A DNA stretch of 64,000 bases, taken from assembly GCA_003978465.1 (NCBI GenBank), contig QNZS01000039.1, positions 1 through 64,000 of the forward strand. Direction: 5' to 3'. Positions 1 to 8,688 of the stretch are shown here, one piece after another. Below the pieces are notes generated by a model. It was not told the origin of the DNA, did not search any database, and worked only from the letters and a program-made list of their open reading frames with translations. The first letter of the stretch is position 1; each line of letters starts with the position of its first letter. Both the position numbers and the translations under genes were made by a program. Source of the DNA: Sulfurimonas sp. (GTDB lineage: Bacteria; Campylobacterota; Campylobacteria; Campylobacterales; Sulfurimonadaceae).

Positions 1-2
1 CT

Positions 3-113
3 GGTGTGACTAAGACTATAAAAGAGAGTGGTAAAGTTTTTGCAGGATTTCCTTTTATGGATCATAGAGCATGGCTTAAAATTCAGGGTAAATTAGCTAG
101 ACTTATTAAATAA
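3..113 (+). CDS. lpxD: UDP-3-O-acylglucosamine N-acyltransferase, C-terminal fragment
   Basis: This is the last 36 codons of a gene that begins before the window; the stop is TAA at 111-113. The tail contains SGKVFAGFPFMDHRAWLKI, which resembles the C-terminus of LpxD. LpxD is the cytoplasmic hexapeptide-repeat acyltransferase that adds the second acyl chain in lipid A synthesis. The proline-and-HRxW tail is the basis of the call; the left-handed beta-helix itself lies outside the window. It is followed after 18 nt by a small ORF on the same strand, probably in the same transcript. Confidence is limited by the short fragment. Confidence 0.65.
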   Translation, partial: GVTKTIKESGKVFAGFPFMDHRAWLKIQGKLARLIK

Positions 114-131
114 AATAAAGGATATTTAAAT

Positions 132-341
132 ATGATTACAATTCCATTAAGTTCAACAAAAAAAGGTGTTATTTCTGTAACAAAAATAGAGAGACCTTAC
201 GGTGAAGACAGTGATCCTGTAGCAAGTATTGGTATATCTTTAAGTGGTAATGCTGAAAGCCCAGAATGGAAAGTACATATTCCAATGGATAACTTAGCAG
301 ATGTTATTAAAGCACTCCAAAACTTAAAAGAGAATTCATAA
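132..341 (+). CDS. small conserved hypothetical protein (69 aa)
   Basis: I do not recognise a characterised family. The 69-residue product has no signal peptide, membrane segment or cysteine. It reads as an alternating beta-rich N-terminal part (residues 1-50) followed by a helix, MDNLADVIKALQNLKE. It starts 18 nt after lpxD, has ATG preceded by AAAGGA at a normal spacing, and ends just before a strong terminator. It is therefore probably the last gene of the lpxD operon. The regular composition and good ribosome binding site support a real gene. Confidence 0.7.
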   Translation: MITIPLSSTKKGVISVTKIERPYGEDSDPVASIGISLSGNAESPEWKVHIPMDNLADVIKALQNLKENS

Positions 342-353
342 AGATAGTCTTTT

Positions 354-400
354 TATATAAAGCTAAGAACTTAAAGTTCTGACTTTATATAGTTTTTTTT
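354..400 (+). terminator. rho-independent terminator after lpxD operon
   Basis: The outer stem TATATAAAG (354-362) pairs with CTTTATATA (383-391). An inner AGAACTT/AAGTTCT helix closes the hairpin, and a run of nine T follows. It lies between the convergent lpxD-side operon and aspC, and may act in both directions because A residues flank the left arm. Confidence 0.75.
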
Positions 401-418
401 AAAAAAGGGGAGAGGAGT

Positions 419-1603
419 TTAGTTTTTTTCTGTACTCACTGTTAGGTCTTTGACAAACTCTTCTATTCGTTTAATTCCCTTACGGATACTCTCTATATCT
501 GTTGCAAAAGAGAATCTAAAATAACCTTCAGATCCAAATGCTACTCCTGGTACTACAGCTACTTCTTTTTGTTCAAGTAAGTCTTTTGCAAATATAAGAG
601 AATCCTTACTGACTTCTTTAATGTTTACAAAAAGGTAAAACGCACCGTCTGGTTTTAAAACACTTAGACCATTAACGGCATTAAACAATTCAACTGCTTC
701 ATCACGACGAGTAGCAAATGCTTTTCTCATCATCTCTATATCTACATCGGCACGACCATCAAGTCCTGCTATCGCTGCCATTTGAGTGATAGAGTTAATA
801 TTTGATGTACTTTGAGACTGTAGTTTTTTTGTAGCTTTAATAAGTTCAGTATTAAAAGCAGCCATATATCCAAAACGCCATCCTGTCATAGCTACAGACT
901 TACTTAAACCATTTATAGTAACAGTTCTCTCAAACATATCTTGACTTACAGCTGCACTAGATATAAACTCACCATCATAGATAAGTTTCTCATACATCTC
1001 ATCACTTGCTACAATGATGTTTGTACCCTCTAGAACTTTTCCTAGTGCAATTAACTCTTCTTTTGTGTAAACACTTCCGGTAGGATTAGACGGACTCGTA
1101 AGAATTAACATTTTTGTGTTAGGAGTAATAGCACTTTTCAACTGCTTAGGTGTGATCTTAAATGCTGAAGTGTCATCAGTTAGAATCTCAACAACATCAC
1201 CTCCACAGTATCTTACAAGTTCTGGATAAGTAACCCAATAAGGTGCTGGAATGATTACTTCGTCACCCTTATCAATAGTTGCTGAAAAAAGGTTAAATAG
1301 TGAGTGTTTTGCACCATTGCTTACGATGATTTGATTTAGAGCATATTCTAAACCATTATCTCTTTTTAACTTTACTGCGACAGCTTCTTTAAGAGCAACG
1401 ATACCATCAACTGCAGTGTATTTTGTAAAGTCATTATTAATAGCTTCAATAGCTGCGTCTTTTATAACTTGAGGTGTACCAAAGTCAGGCTCGCCTGCGG
1501 AAAAGCTTAGTACATCTTTACCCTGAGCTTTTAACTCTTGAGCTAGTGTTGTAATAGCGATTGTGATTGATTCAGATAATGTGTTTATGCGGTTAGTTAA
1601 CAT
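419..1603 (-). CDS. aspC: aspartate aminotransferase, class I/II (PLP)
   Basis: The 394-residue cytoplasmic enzyme transfers the amino group between aspartate/glutamate and oxaloacetate/2-oxoglutarate. It matches class I fold aminotransferases of the AspB (Ib) type. The substrate region FSAGEPDFGTP is near residue 35, SPSNPTGSVY is near 170, and the PLP-lysine motif SKSVAMTGWRFGY is near 235. The C-terminal arginine region reads YFRFSFAT. Length is normal for the family. It is the last gene of a minus-strand series after cysE, 67 nt downstream of it, and so may have its own promoter. A narrower specificity, for example dual prephenate use, cannot be excluded. Confidence 0.9.
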   Translation of the reverse strand: MLTNRINTLSESITIAITTLAQELKAQGKDVLSFSAGEPDFGTPQVIKDAAIEAINNDFTKYTAVDGIVALKEAVAVKLKRDNGLEYALNQIIVSNGAKHSLFNLFSATIDKGDEVIIPAPYWVTYPELVRYCGGDVVEILTDDTSAFKITPKQLKSAITPNTKMLILTSPSNPTGSVYTKEELIALGKVLEGTNIIVASDEMYEKLIYDGEFISSAAVSQDMFERTVTINGLSKSVAMTGWRFGYMAAFNTELIKATKKLQSQSTSNINSITQMAAIAGLDGRADVDIEMMRKAFATRRDEAVELFNAVNGLSVLKPDGAFYLFVNIKEVSKDSLIFAKDLLEQKEVAVVPGVAFGSEGYFRFSFATDIESIRKGIKRIEEFVKDLTVSTEKN

Positions 1604-1670
1604 TAAAAACCCTTAGGTAAAATTATTAAGTGATTATACTAAAATAATAATATATGTAAGCTAAGGATTT

Positions 1671-2372
1671 TTAACTTTGCATAGATTTAATGAAAGAATC
1701 ATAAATTTGTTCTAGTTCAAGGTCTTGCTCTAGTAGTTCCTTGTTATCTTCAACTAAAATATGCTCTAGTATAGCCACACGCTTAAGCATATACTCAAAC
1801 ATTTCTTTGTTGATGTCTGGAAGCATATTGTGCATAAATGGATCTTTACATCTCCCTTTAGCAATCACATGAGCGGGAATACCAATGGCAGTAGAACAAG
1901 GAGGAACCTCTTTAACTACAACAGAATTAGCACCAATTTTAGAGTACTCACCAATTTCTATATTTCCTAGAATCTTTGCTCCGGCACCTAAAACTGCACC
2001 TTGTTTAATGGTAGGATGACGTTTACCACAATCAAGTGAGACTCCACCGAGTGTAACACCTTGATATATAAGAACATCATCTTCGATTATACTAGTTTCA
2101 CCAATAACAACACCTATTCCATGGTCGATAAAAACACGTTGACCAATAACAGCAGCTGGGTGTATATCTATGTGTGTAAAAATCTGAGTAAGACCCATAA
2201 TCATTCTAGCTAATCGCTTAAAGTTAGCAGTATAAAGTTTATGTGCTAGTCTATACCATGCTATAGCCCAAACCCCGGGATAATTAAATAAAAAATCTAT
2301 TTTAGAATTGAGAGCTGGATCATTCTTATAAGCATTTGAAAAGTCTTCTTTTATCTCTTTGTACAGTCCCAT
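1671..2372 (-). CDS. cysE: serine O-acetyltransferase
   Basis: This enzyme acetylates L-serine with acetyl-CoA, the first step of cysteine synthesis. The 233-residue protein has the N-terminal helical SATase region (residues 1-70, with YPGVWAIAWYRLAH). A hexapeptide beta-helix follows with HPAAVIGQRVFIDHGIGVVIGE and GNIEIGEYSKIGANSVVVKEVP. The catalytic His/Asp pair sits in IDHGIG. It is shorter than the E. coli enzyme but normal for the epsilonproteobacterial type. It starts 8 nt after the speA stop, so the two are probably co-transcribed with translational coupling. Confidence 0.93.
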   Translation of the reverse strand: MGLYKEIKEDFSNAYKNDPALNSKIDFLFNYPGVWAIAWYRLAHKLYTANFKRLARMIMGLTQIFTHIDIHPAAVIGQRVFIDHGIGVVIGETSIIEDDVLIYQGVTLGGVSLDCGKRHPTIKQGAVLGAGAKILGNIEIGEYSKIGANSVVVKEVPPCSTAIGIPAHVIAKGRCKDPFMHNMLPDINKEMFEYMLKRVAILEHILVEDNKELLEQDLELEQIYDSFIKSMQS

Positions 2373-2380
2373 AAATTACC

Positions 2381-4210
2381 TTAGCTTGTTGTTCTTAGAT
2401 AACCATTTTGTGTGAGGATGATCTCTAGTTTTAGAAGTGTATCACTTTTTCCTTTTTCTGTAATAAAGCTACTCTTTTGTAAATCTGTTTTAAGTTTACT
2501 TAAAAGTTCATTGCTGTCATAACCAATAGAATTTAGGATATTTAGAGTGCTTTTTGATTCCACTTCATTTAATACTTCAAAAGAGTTGTCATTTATCTTT
2601 ATAGTATATTCATTTGGATGAGTAAAGAGGTTATGACTCATTCCTAATGCTTCTTGATATGCACCAACATTAAAAAAACCTAAGAAATAATCCTCTTTTG
2701 TTATATCAATATCATGAAGGTATAGTGGTTTATCAGGATCAAAACCTATCTCGCCATCACTATCGCATGTTATATCCCATATAGATGCTGCACGCATAGC
2801 TTTTTTTGTGTGATGATGGATGGGCATTATCGGAAAATGTTGTTTGAGCCCCCAATAATCAGGCAAACTTTGAAATATAGAAGCATTTATTAAATAACGT
2901 TCTTGAAGGTTTACTTGGAGTTGCTTTAATTCACTTGCATTTATTTTAGATGTTAAACTTAAAGATTTTTTTATTATGTTATGTACAAGTATCTCTGCAT
3001 TTGAACGGTCTTGAAGGTTTATGTAACCTAGGTCAAAGAGTGTTAGTAGAGATTCTATATGGTCGAGTGCATCATGTAAGTATTCTATGCAGTTATCAGG
3101 TTTTATGTGTGTATAGAGTTCATTTAACTCGTCTATTAGTGGAGGATTTTTTTCTTGAAGATTTAATAAATTTTCGTGATAATCTTGTGTAAATAATTCT
3201 AAAACAGGTGTTATAAGGACAGAATGCGAGGCAACAACAAAACGCCCAGACTCTGTAAAAATATTAGGATGTTTAACTCCCTTAGCATCCATAATTTCAC
3301 CAAGTAAAAAGATAACACAACTAGAAAACTCTTGGATGGAATAATTATGCAGTTTTGCATCACTGTGTTGTGCATAAGTAACAGCAAGACCACCACCAAT
3401 ATTTATACTATTTAAAGACTGTGCACCTAATACCTTTAGCTCAGCATAGATGTTTCCAGCCTCTCTAAGAGCACGTTTTATGGGTGCTATATCTTCCATT
3501 TGAGAGCCAATATGAAAATGTATCATAGTAAATTTATCTAAAAGTTTAGCACTTCTTAAAAGTTTTGTAGCCTCGAGAATTTCTGTAGCAGTAAGGCCAA
3601 ACTTCGCATCCATTCCTGAACTTTTTGCCCATGTACCACTTCCCGTTGAGTGAAGCCGTACTCTGAGGCCTATACTTGGTATTTTTAAGTTTGACTCTTG
3701 TGCCACTTGGATTATTGTTTTGAGTTCCCCTAAACCTTCTATGGTGATAGTAATATCATGTCCAGATTGTTTTGCAATAAAGGCAAGAGTTATCATCTCC
3801 TTGTCTTTAAAACCATTCACTGTGATAGGAGAATTGGCTAGAGACTTACCCATAGCTAGAATAAGCTCAGCCTTACTGCCTGCTTCTAGACCATAAGAAA
3901 AATCTCTCCCTTCATTAGAAACGGCTTCAACTACAAAGGGTAGCTGATTGACTTTTAGTGGAAAGACAGCTTTAAAGTCACCTCTGTAATTGTTTTCTTC
4001 TATAGAGTAGTTAAAAGAATTATAGAGACTGGTTATCTGCTTTTTTATAAGGTGGGGAAAGCGTAAAACGATAGGTCCACGAACATCTAAAGAGCGAATT
4101 TTTTTTGTTATGTTTAAAAGAGAAGGTTTTGATTTGTAATTAACCAAAACTTCGTCTTTTTCTATGATAAAATTATTATCTGACCATATATCTAAACCGT
4201 ATGTATTCAT
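2381..4210 (-). CDS. speA: biosynthetic arginine decarboxylase
   Basis: This PLP enzyme of alanine-racemase fold III converts arginine to agmatine for polyamine synthesis. The 609-residue product has FKAVFPLKVNQ near residue 80, which carries the PLP lysine. It also has GLEAGSKAELILAM, the phosphate-binding stretch SINIGGGLAV, and a helical C-terminal domain typical of SpeA (family length about 630). It starts at ATG 4210, six nt after the stop of a 44-codon ORF that itself overlaps hisS, so the order hisS-smORF-speA-cysE looks like one transcript. No feature suggests the acid-inducible AdiA type. Confidence 0.92.
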   Translation of the reverse strand: MNTYGLDIWSDNNFIIEKDEVLVNYKSKPSLLNITKKIRSLDVRGPIVLRFPHLIKKQITSLYNSFNYSIEENNYRGDFKAVFPLKVNQLPFVVEAVSNEGRDFSYGLEAGSKAELILAMGKSLANSPITVNGFKDKEMITLAFIAKQSGHDITITIEGLGELKTIIQVAQESNLKIPSIGLRVRLHSTGSGTWAKSSGMDAKFGLTATEILEATKLLRSAKLLDKFTMIHFHIGSQMEDIAPIKRALREAGNIYAELKVLGAQSLNSINIGGGLAVTYAQHSDAKLHNYSIQEFSSCVIFLLGEIMDAKGVKHPNIFTESGRFVVASHSVLITPVLELFTQDYHENLLNLQEKNPPLIDELNELYTHIKPDNCIEYLHDALDHIESLLTLFDLGYINLQDRSNAEILVHNIIKKSLSLTSKINASELKQLQVNLQERYLINASIFQSLPDYWGLKQHFPIMPIHHHTKKAMRAASIWDITCDSDGEIGFDPDKPLYLHDIDITKEDYFLGFFNVGAYQEALGMSHNLFTHPNEYTIKINDNSFEVLNEVESKSTLNILNSIGYDSNELLSKLKTDLQKSSFITEKGKSDTLLKLEIILTQNGYLRTTS

Positions 4211-4216
4211 AATAAC

Positions 4217-4351
4217 TTAGAGATGAAGTTTATTGATAAAGTATACATCAACTTCAGCATTATAATTTGTACATATTAAGCTATTTTTATCAAGGTCTTT
4301 CAGACTTTTTAATAGGTTGTTATGATAGTTTCTAATATGCAGTAAATCCAT
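4217..4351 (-). CDS. small ORF between hisS and speA (44 aa)
   Basis: A 44-codon reading frame starts with ATG at 4351-4349, overlapping the hisS stop codon as TAATG. It ends at TAA 4219-4217, six nt before the speA ATG. The product begins MDLLHIRNYHNNLLKSLKDL and is a mostly polar, helix-like peptide with one cysteine and no membrane segment. I recognise no family. The stop-start overlap on one side and the close spacing to speA on the other make translational coupling likely, which is the main reason to list it. It could also be only a coupling or leader peptide for speA. Confidence 0.5.
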   Translation of the reverse strand: MDLLHIRNYHNNLLKSLKDLDKNSLICTNYNAEVDVYFINKLHL

Positions 4352-5562
4352 TAAAAATCCTTAAGAAGTATAATATTTTCTGATTTAGCTTCTAAATTTT
4401 TTATCCATATAGTACCATCTTTCTTTTCATTTTCGCCAATAACACAACAAAATTTTGCATTTACCTTATCAGCGGCATTTAAATGCTTCTTTAGGTTCTT
4501 TGCTTTATAGTCACAGACTACTTTGTTAGTTAAACGTTTACTTTGAGCCAACTTTACCACTAAATCTACAGCGTTACTATCCATTGCACCTATGTAATAA
4601 CCCTCTCTTGGTGATTCTGGCATAACTATAAGCTCCATAAGTCTCTCTATTCCCATAGCAAAACCAACAGCAGGAGTAGGACGACCATCTAAAAACTCTA
4701 CAAGTCTGTCATAACGTCCACCACCTGCAATAGCACTCTGACTTCCGATATTGTCACTCACAAACTCAAATGCAGTTTTAGAATAGTAATCAAGTCCACG
4801 AACAAGGTTTGTGTCTATTTCGTAGACAATACCATTCGTATCAAGAATTTGTTTGAGCTTAGTAAAGTCATCTTCGCAAGCACCACAAAGAGAGTTTATT
4901 AGTTTTGGTGCATTTACATATAGACTCTGACAATGTGTGTTTTTACAATCAAGTACACGGATAGGATTAGTCGTTTTTCTGCGTTGACAGTCTTCACATA
5001 TCTCATCTTCAACACTTTCTATAAATGATACTAATGAATCACGATACTGAGGCATACAGTTTTGATCTCCTAAAGAGTTTAACTGAAGCCTATAACCGAT
5101 GCCACATTTTTTAAGAATGTCAGCAACCATCATAATCATAGTTGCATCTTCATAAACACTATCAACACCAAAGCTTTCTACTCCAAACTGGTGAAATTGT
5201 CTTAGGCGACCTTTTTGTGGGCGTTCATAACGAAACATAGAACCGTGATAGAAAAATCTGTGTGTTCCACCGGCCTTGTCAAGTTTCTTCTGTACAAAAG
5301 CACGAACAACACCAGCTGTTCCCTCAGGACGAAGACAAACATCATTTTCACCCTTGTCAGTAAACTGATACATCTCTTTACCAACGATGTCACTACTCTC
5401 ACCAACACTGCGTTTAAACAGAGCAGTTTCTTCTAAAAGAGGTGTCTCGATAAAATGAAAACCATAATTTTGTGCAACCTTAGTTGCTAAGTTAATGAAG
5501 TATGTAAAACGCCCATAATCCTCGCTTAAAATATCGTTCATTCCTCTGAGTGACTTAATCAT
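4351..5562 (-). CDS. hisS: histidyl-tRNA synthetase
   Basis: This class II aminoacyl-tRNA synthetase charges tRNA-His. The 403-residue product has motif 1 around YGFHFIETPLLEE, motif 2 as FRYERPQKGRLRQFHQFGVE (residues about 111-130), and the HisA signatures LVRGLDYYSKTAFEF and AGGGRYDRLV. It has a motif 3 region GFAMGIERLM and a C-terminal anticodon-binding domain. Length is close to the family norm of about 420. The cysteine-rich insert with CEDCQRRKT, CKNTHCQ and CGAC is common in this group. It is the first gene of the minus-strand operon leading to speA. Confidence 0.96.
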   Translation of the reverse strand: MIKSLRGMNDILSEDYGRFTYFINLATKVAQNYGFHFIETPLLEETALFKRSVGESSDIVGKEMYQFTDKGENDVCLRPEGTAGVVRAFVQKKLDKAGGTHRFFYHGSMFRYERPQKGRLRQFHQFGVESFGVDSVYEDATMIMMVADILKKCGIGYRLQLNSLGDQNCMPQYRDSLVSFIESVEDEICEDCQRRKTTNPIRVLDCKNTHCQSLYVNAPKLINSLCGACEDDFTKLKQILDTNGIVYEIDTNLVRGLDYYSKTAFEFVSDNIGSQSAIAGGGRYDRLVEFLDGRPTPAVGFAMGIERLMELIVMPESPREGYYIGAMDSNAVDLVVKLAQSKRLTNKVVCDYKAKNLKKHLNAADKVNAKFCCVIGENEKKDGTIWIKNLEAKSENIILLKDF

Positions 5563-5680
5563 CTGTATCCTTTAAAAATAGTAATGCAAGGATACCATTT
5601 TTTATCTTTTGTTTTAATGATGAACCTTTTTTGAAGTAAAATTAGTGTAAAATCAGCCTAATATAAACGCAGGAAAATAG

Positions 5681-6922
5681 ATGACATTTAACAAGCTTGA
5701 ACTCTCAAGAGAAATTCTTCAAATCTTAGAAGAGAAAAACTTTAGAACCCCAACACCTGTACAAGAGAATGTAATTCCTTTAGTTTTACAAGGTAAAGAT
5801 GTTATTGCTCAGGCCCAAACTGGAAGTGGAAAGAGCGCTAGTTTTGTTTTACCTGTTTTAGAACTCTGGAGTCAAACTCGTGATAATGCTAAAAAGGGAA
5901 AGATAAAAGTTCTTGTTTTAACACCGACACGTGAACTTACACTACAGATAGCATCTACATTTAATGAATTCTCAAAGTATCTAGGAAAGACTCCACAAGT
6001 AGTTAGTCTCATCGGTGGAGAAAAGATTGGAGAGCAACTTTTTGAGGTACAAAAAGGCTGTGATATTCTTGTTGCAACAAGTGGTCGTTTCTTAGATGTA
6101 TTGAGAAAAAAACAGATGAATTTGTCACATTTAAATTATTTAATATTAGATGAAGCAGATAAGATGTTAAACCTCGATTTTAGCGAGGAATTAGACCTTA
6201 TTTTAGAGTCTATTCCAAAGAAAAGACAAAACCTACTTTTCTCTGCAACTTACCCAGAAAAGATGTTAAATATCATCTCTAAAATAGTGACAAATCCAGT
6301 TGAAGTAAAAATACAAGAGACACAAACAGTAGAAACAATAAATCAAAGAGTTATGGAAGTTAATCGTGAAAACCGCGGACCATTACTGCGACACCTGTTA
6401 ACACAAAATAAGTGGAAACTAGTCCTTGTTTTTATGGCAAATAAACGTGCTACTGATAATATCGCTGAAAAGTTTAGAAAGCATGGTGTAAAGGCAGCTT
6501 CATTTAATGCAGATTTAGAACAAGATATACGAAATGAGACACTTGCTGCATTTAAAGAAGCAAAAGTAAATGTTCTTTTTGCCACAGATATAGCAGCACG
6601 TGGGCTTGATATAGACAATATAGACTGTGTTATAAACTATGACTTACCGCGTTCACCTGCTGACTACATACATAGAATAGGGCGAACAGCAAGAGCAGGG
6701 AAGTCAGGAACGGCTATAAGCTTTATTGACCATGAAACACAGGCACATTTTAAACTCATAGAAAAACGCAGTGAAATAGCTCTTCCTCGTGAGACGATAG
6801 AGGGCTTTGAACTTCAAGGTGAAGCACCAAAGAAAGTGAAAGGTCCCGCTCCTGTGAAAGGAAAAGGAAAAAGTAAAAAAGACAAACTAAGAGAAAAAAA
6901 CAAGTTGTCTTCTAAGGATTAA
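5681..6922 (+). CDS. DEAD-box ATP-dependent RNA helicase, RhlE-like
   Basis: The 413-residue helicase unwinds RNA duplexes with ATP, most likely in ribosome assembly or mRNA turnover. All core motifs are visible: Q-motif TPVQENVIP, motif I AQTGSGKS, Ia PTRELTLQ, II LDEADKM, III SAT, V ATDIAARGLDID and VI HRIGRTARAG. The tail (about residues 380-413) is lysine-rich and basic, as in RhlE/CsdA relatives. It is divergent from hisS. Its stop codon overlaps the convergent ycaO stop within one TTAA. The exact subfamily (RhlE, SrmB or DeaD) cannot be fixed by eye. Confidence 0.9.
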   Translation: MTFNKLELSREILQILEEKNFRTPTPVQENVIPLVLQGKDVIAQAQTGSGKSASFVLPVLELWSQTRDNAKKGKIKVLVLTPTRELTLQIASTFNEFSKYLGKTPQVVSLIGGEKIGEQLFEVQKGCDILVATSGRFLDVLRKKQMNLSHLNYLILDEADKMLNLDFSEELDLILESIPKKRQNLLFSATYPEKMLNIISKIVTNPVEVKIQETQTVETINQRVMEVNRENRGPLLRHLLTQNKWKLVLVFMANKRATDNIAEKFRKHGVKAASFNADLEQDIRNETLAAFKEAKVNVLFATDIAARGLDIDNIDCVINYDLPRSPADYIHRIGRTARAGKSGTAISFIDHETQAHFKLIEKRSEIALPRETIEGFELQGEAPKKVKGPAPVKGKGKSKKDKLREKNKLSSKD

Positions 6923-8532
6923 GCTCTTTTTTTAAGCTCTAGTCTATCGTACATTTGAAGCATTTTATTATAATCCTCATGAAGAGTTACATCACATAGT
7001 AGAGCATCACCATCTAAAACACTCAATGCTTTGTGAACTCTTGCTTGTCCAAAGATATTATAAAGTGCTTCTTCATACTCACTAAACTCTAATTCGGACT
7101 CTTCCATTTTTGCAAGTTCTACTATAACAAGACCAAATTTATCGGATCCGTACTCTAAAAGTTCAAGTGCTTCTTCTGTTTCGCCTAAAACAAGCAGTAC
7201 TTGTGCTTTAAACTCTCTGAGTGTGAAGTTATTGACAAATATAACACCAATATACTTCTCAATGTTAAGAGTTTCTTCTAGCTGTTCAATTTCAATCATA
7301 ATATCTTGTGGATCATAGTCCTTGAAGTTTAAGACCATATCTCTAATGAGTTTTCCATTATTTTTGTTGTTGTAGATTAGGTCTTCTATAGGATAGACCT
7401 CTGATATACTAGGTACAATCAACTGACATGAGTAAAATCCAAGATAGTTGTACTCTCTTAAGTAACTCTCTTTATTCATTGTGTCTAAAATACCTGTTAG
7501 ATAGCTATGCTCTTCTTTTGTACTCACTCCCTTATAACTCCAAGATGCATACTCAAAACTTTTTTTACTACTTAAAAAAGGAAATCCAAGTTTACCATTA
7601 GAATCAATAAAGTGAGACTCAAGGTTAAAACTATCTGATACTAAATTCATGTCAAATGTAGGTACTTCAAAACTATCTAAGTTCTTTAAAGAACGCCCTT
7701 GCATAAGTTCTGTCATAGTTCTCTCTAAAGAGACTTCTAAGATAGGATGTGCACCAAAAGAGACAAAAAGAGTAGAGGTCTTTGGGTTGATTAAAGATAT
7801 GGCAGTAACTGGAAACTTTCCACCTAAAGAAGCATCAAGAACTTCGACTATAAACCCAAGTGCTCGAAGCTCTTCTACATCTTTACAAACTCTAGGAAAG
7901 CTCTTAAATACATCATTAGGAAAACTAGGTAAAGCATAACCCTTTTTGATAATTTCTATTTTTGCATGACGTTCAAAGATTTCACTTAGTGCTTGGACTT
8001 GTGCTTCCTCCGGAGTATTACCTGTTGCTAAACCATTGCTAACATATAAGTTACTAAGAATATTTAGAGGAATGTATGTAGTTGTTTTATTGCTGCGTTT
8101 AATGAAAGGTAGTGCGACTACTTTATCTTCATAGTCACTATTGTAATCAATTAAATCTTGGGCTGTGAGTTCGTTTGTAGGGTTATAGATAGCACTTAAC
8201 TCTGTGTTTAAATACTCTCCTCCCAACTCAAATGCCACTTCATCGGGATAGTATTTTCTTTGCGGGAGGTAGAAGTCTATAAAAAAGTTGTTAGTTTGTA
8301 GTCTCTCTATGTACTCACCCAAAGCACTAGCCATAGAAGCCTCAGATATTATACCTTTACCATTAGAATAGATATGTCTTGGAGCTTCAACGGAAGTCAG
8401 GTTCACAGAAAAGCAGTTTGATAAAGGGTGCTTTTCTTGTGCAAAAGTAGTCTCACAACCAACCTCTGCTAGTGTGTTTTTCATTTTTTTAAGTGACTCT
8501 TCTAAGGAAGCATCTTTAGAAAGAAGTTTCAT
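6919..8532 (-). CDS. ycaO: YcaO-domain protein, RimO accessory type
   Basis: This resembles E. coli YcaO along its length. The match includes EASMASALGEYIERLQTN near residue 65, a SNLYVSNGLATGNTPEEA stretch near 165, ALSEIFERHAK (ATP-binding glutamates), DASLGGKFPV and SFGAHPILEVSLERT. YcaO domains phosphorylate amide backbones. The E. coli protein is linked to beta-methylthiolation of ribosomal protein S12 by RimO. At 537 residues it is slightly shorter than the 586-residue homologue, and its C-terminal third is the most diverged part. No precursor peptide, cyclodehydratase partner or export gene lies nearby. This argues for the housekeeping YcaO rather than a thiazole/oxazole-modified microcin cluster. 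Confidence 0.88.
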   Translation of the reverse strand: MKLLSKDASLEESLKKMKNTLAEVGCETTFAQEKHPLSNCFSVNLTSVEAPRHIYSNGKGIISEASMASALGEYIERLQTNNFFIDFYLPQRKYYPDEVAFELGGEYLNTELSAIYNPTNELTAQDLIDYNSDYEDKVVALPFIKRSNKTTTYIPLNILSNLYVSNGLATGNTPEEAQVQALSEIFERHAKIEIIKKGYALPSFPNDVFKSFPRVCKDVEELRALGFIVEVLDASLGGKFPVTAISLINPKTSTLFVSFGAHPILEVSLERTMTELMQGRSLKNLDSFEVPTFDMNLVSDSFNLESHFIDSNGKLGFPFLSSKKSFEYASWSYKGVSTKEEHSYLTGILDTMNKESYLREYNYLGFYSCQLIVPSISEVYPIEDLIYNNKNNGKLIRDMVLNFKDYDPQDIMIEIEQLEETLNIEKYIGVIFVNNFTLREFKAQVLLVLGETEEALELLEYGSDKFGLVIVELAKMEESELEFSEYEEALYNIFGQARVHKALSVLDGDALLCDVTLHEDYNKMLQMYDRLELKKRA

Positions 8533-8688
8533 TTATATGTGAACCAGTTTACTTAATTGTTTATCTTCTTTTTTCATGATAGGGCTTCCTCAAATTTTTA
8601 AATGAATTATAGCTAAAAAGATAAAATAATTTGAAGCTATACCTAAAGAGTTAAATGTAAATCCTGTAGTGTGACTCATTCTGAAATA

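Noticed and set aside
6919-8532. YcaO as part of a peptide natural-product cluster
   Set aside because: There is no precursor peptide, dehydrogenase or exporter nearby, and full-length similarity is to housekeeping E. coli YcaO.
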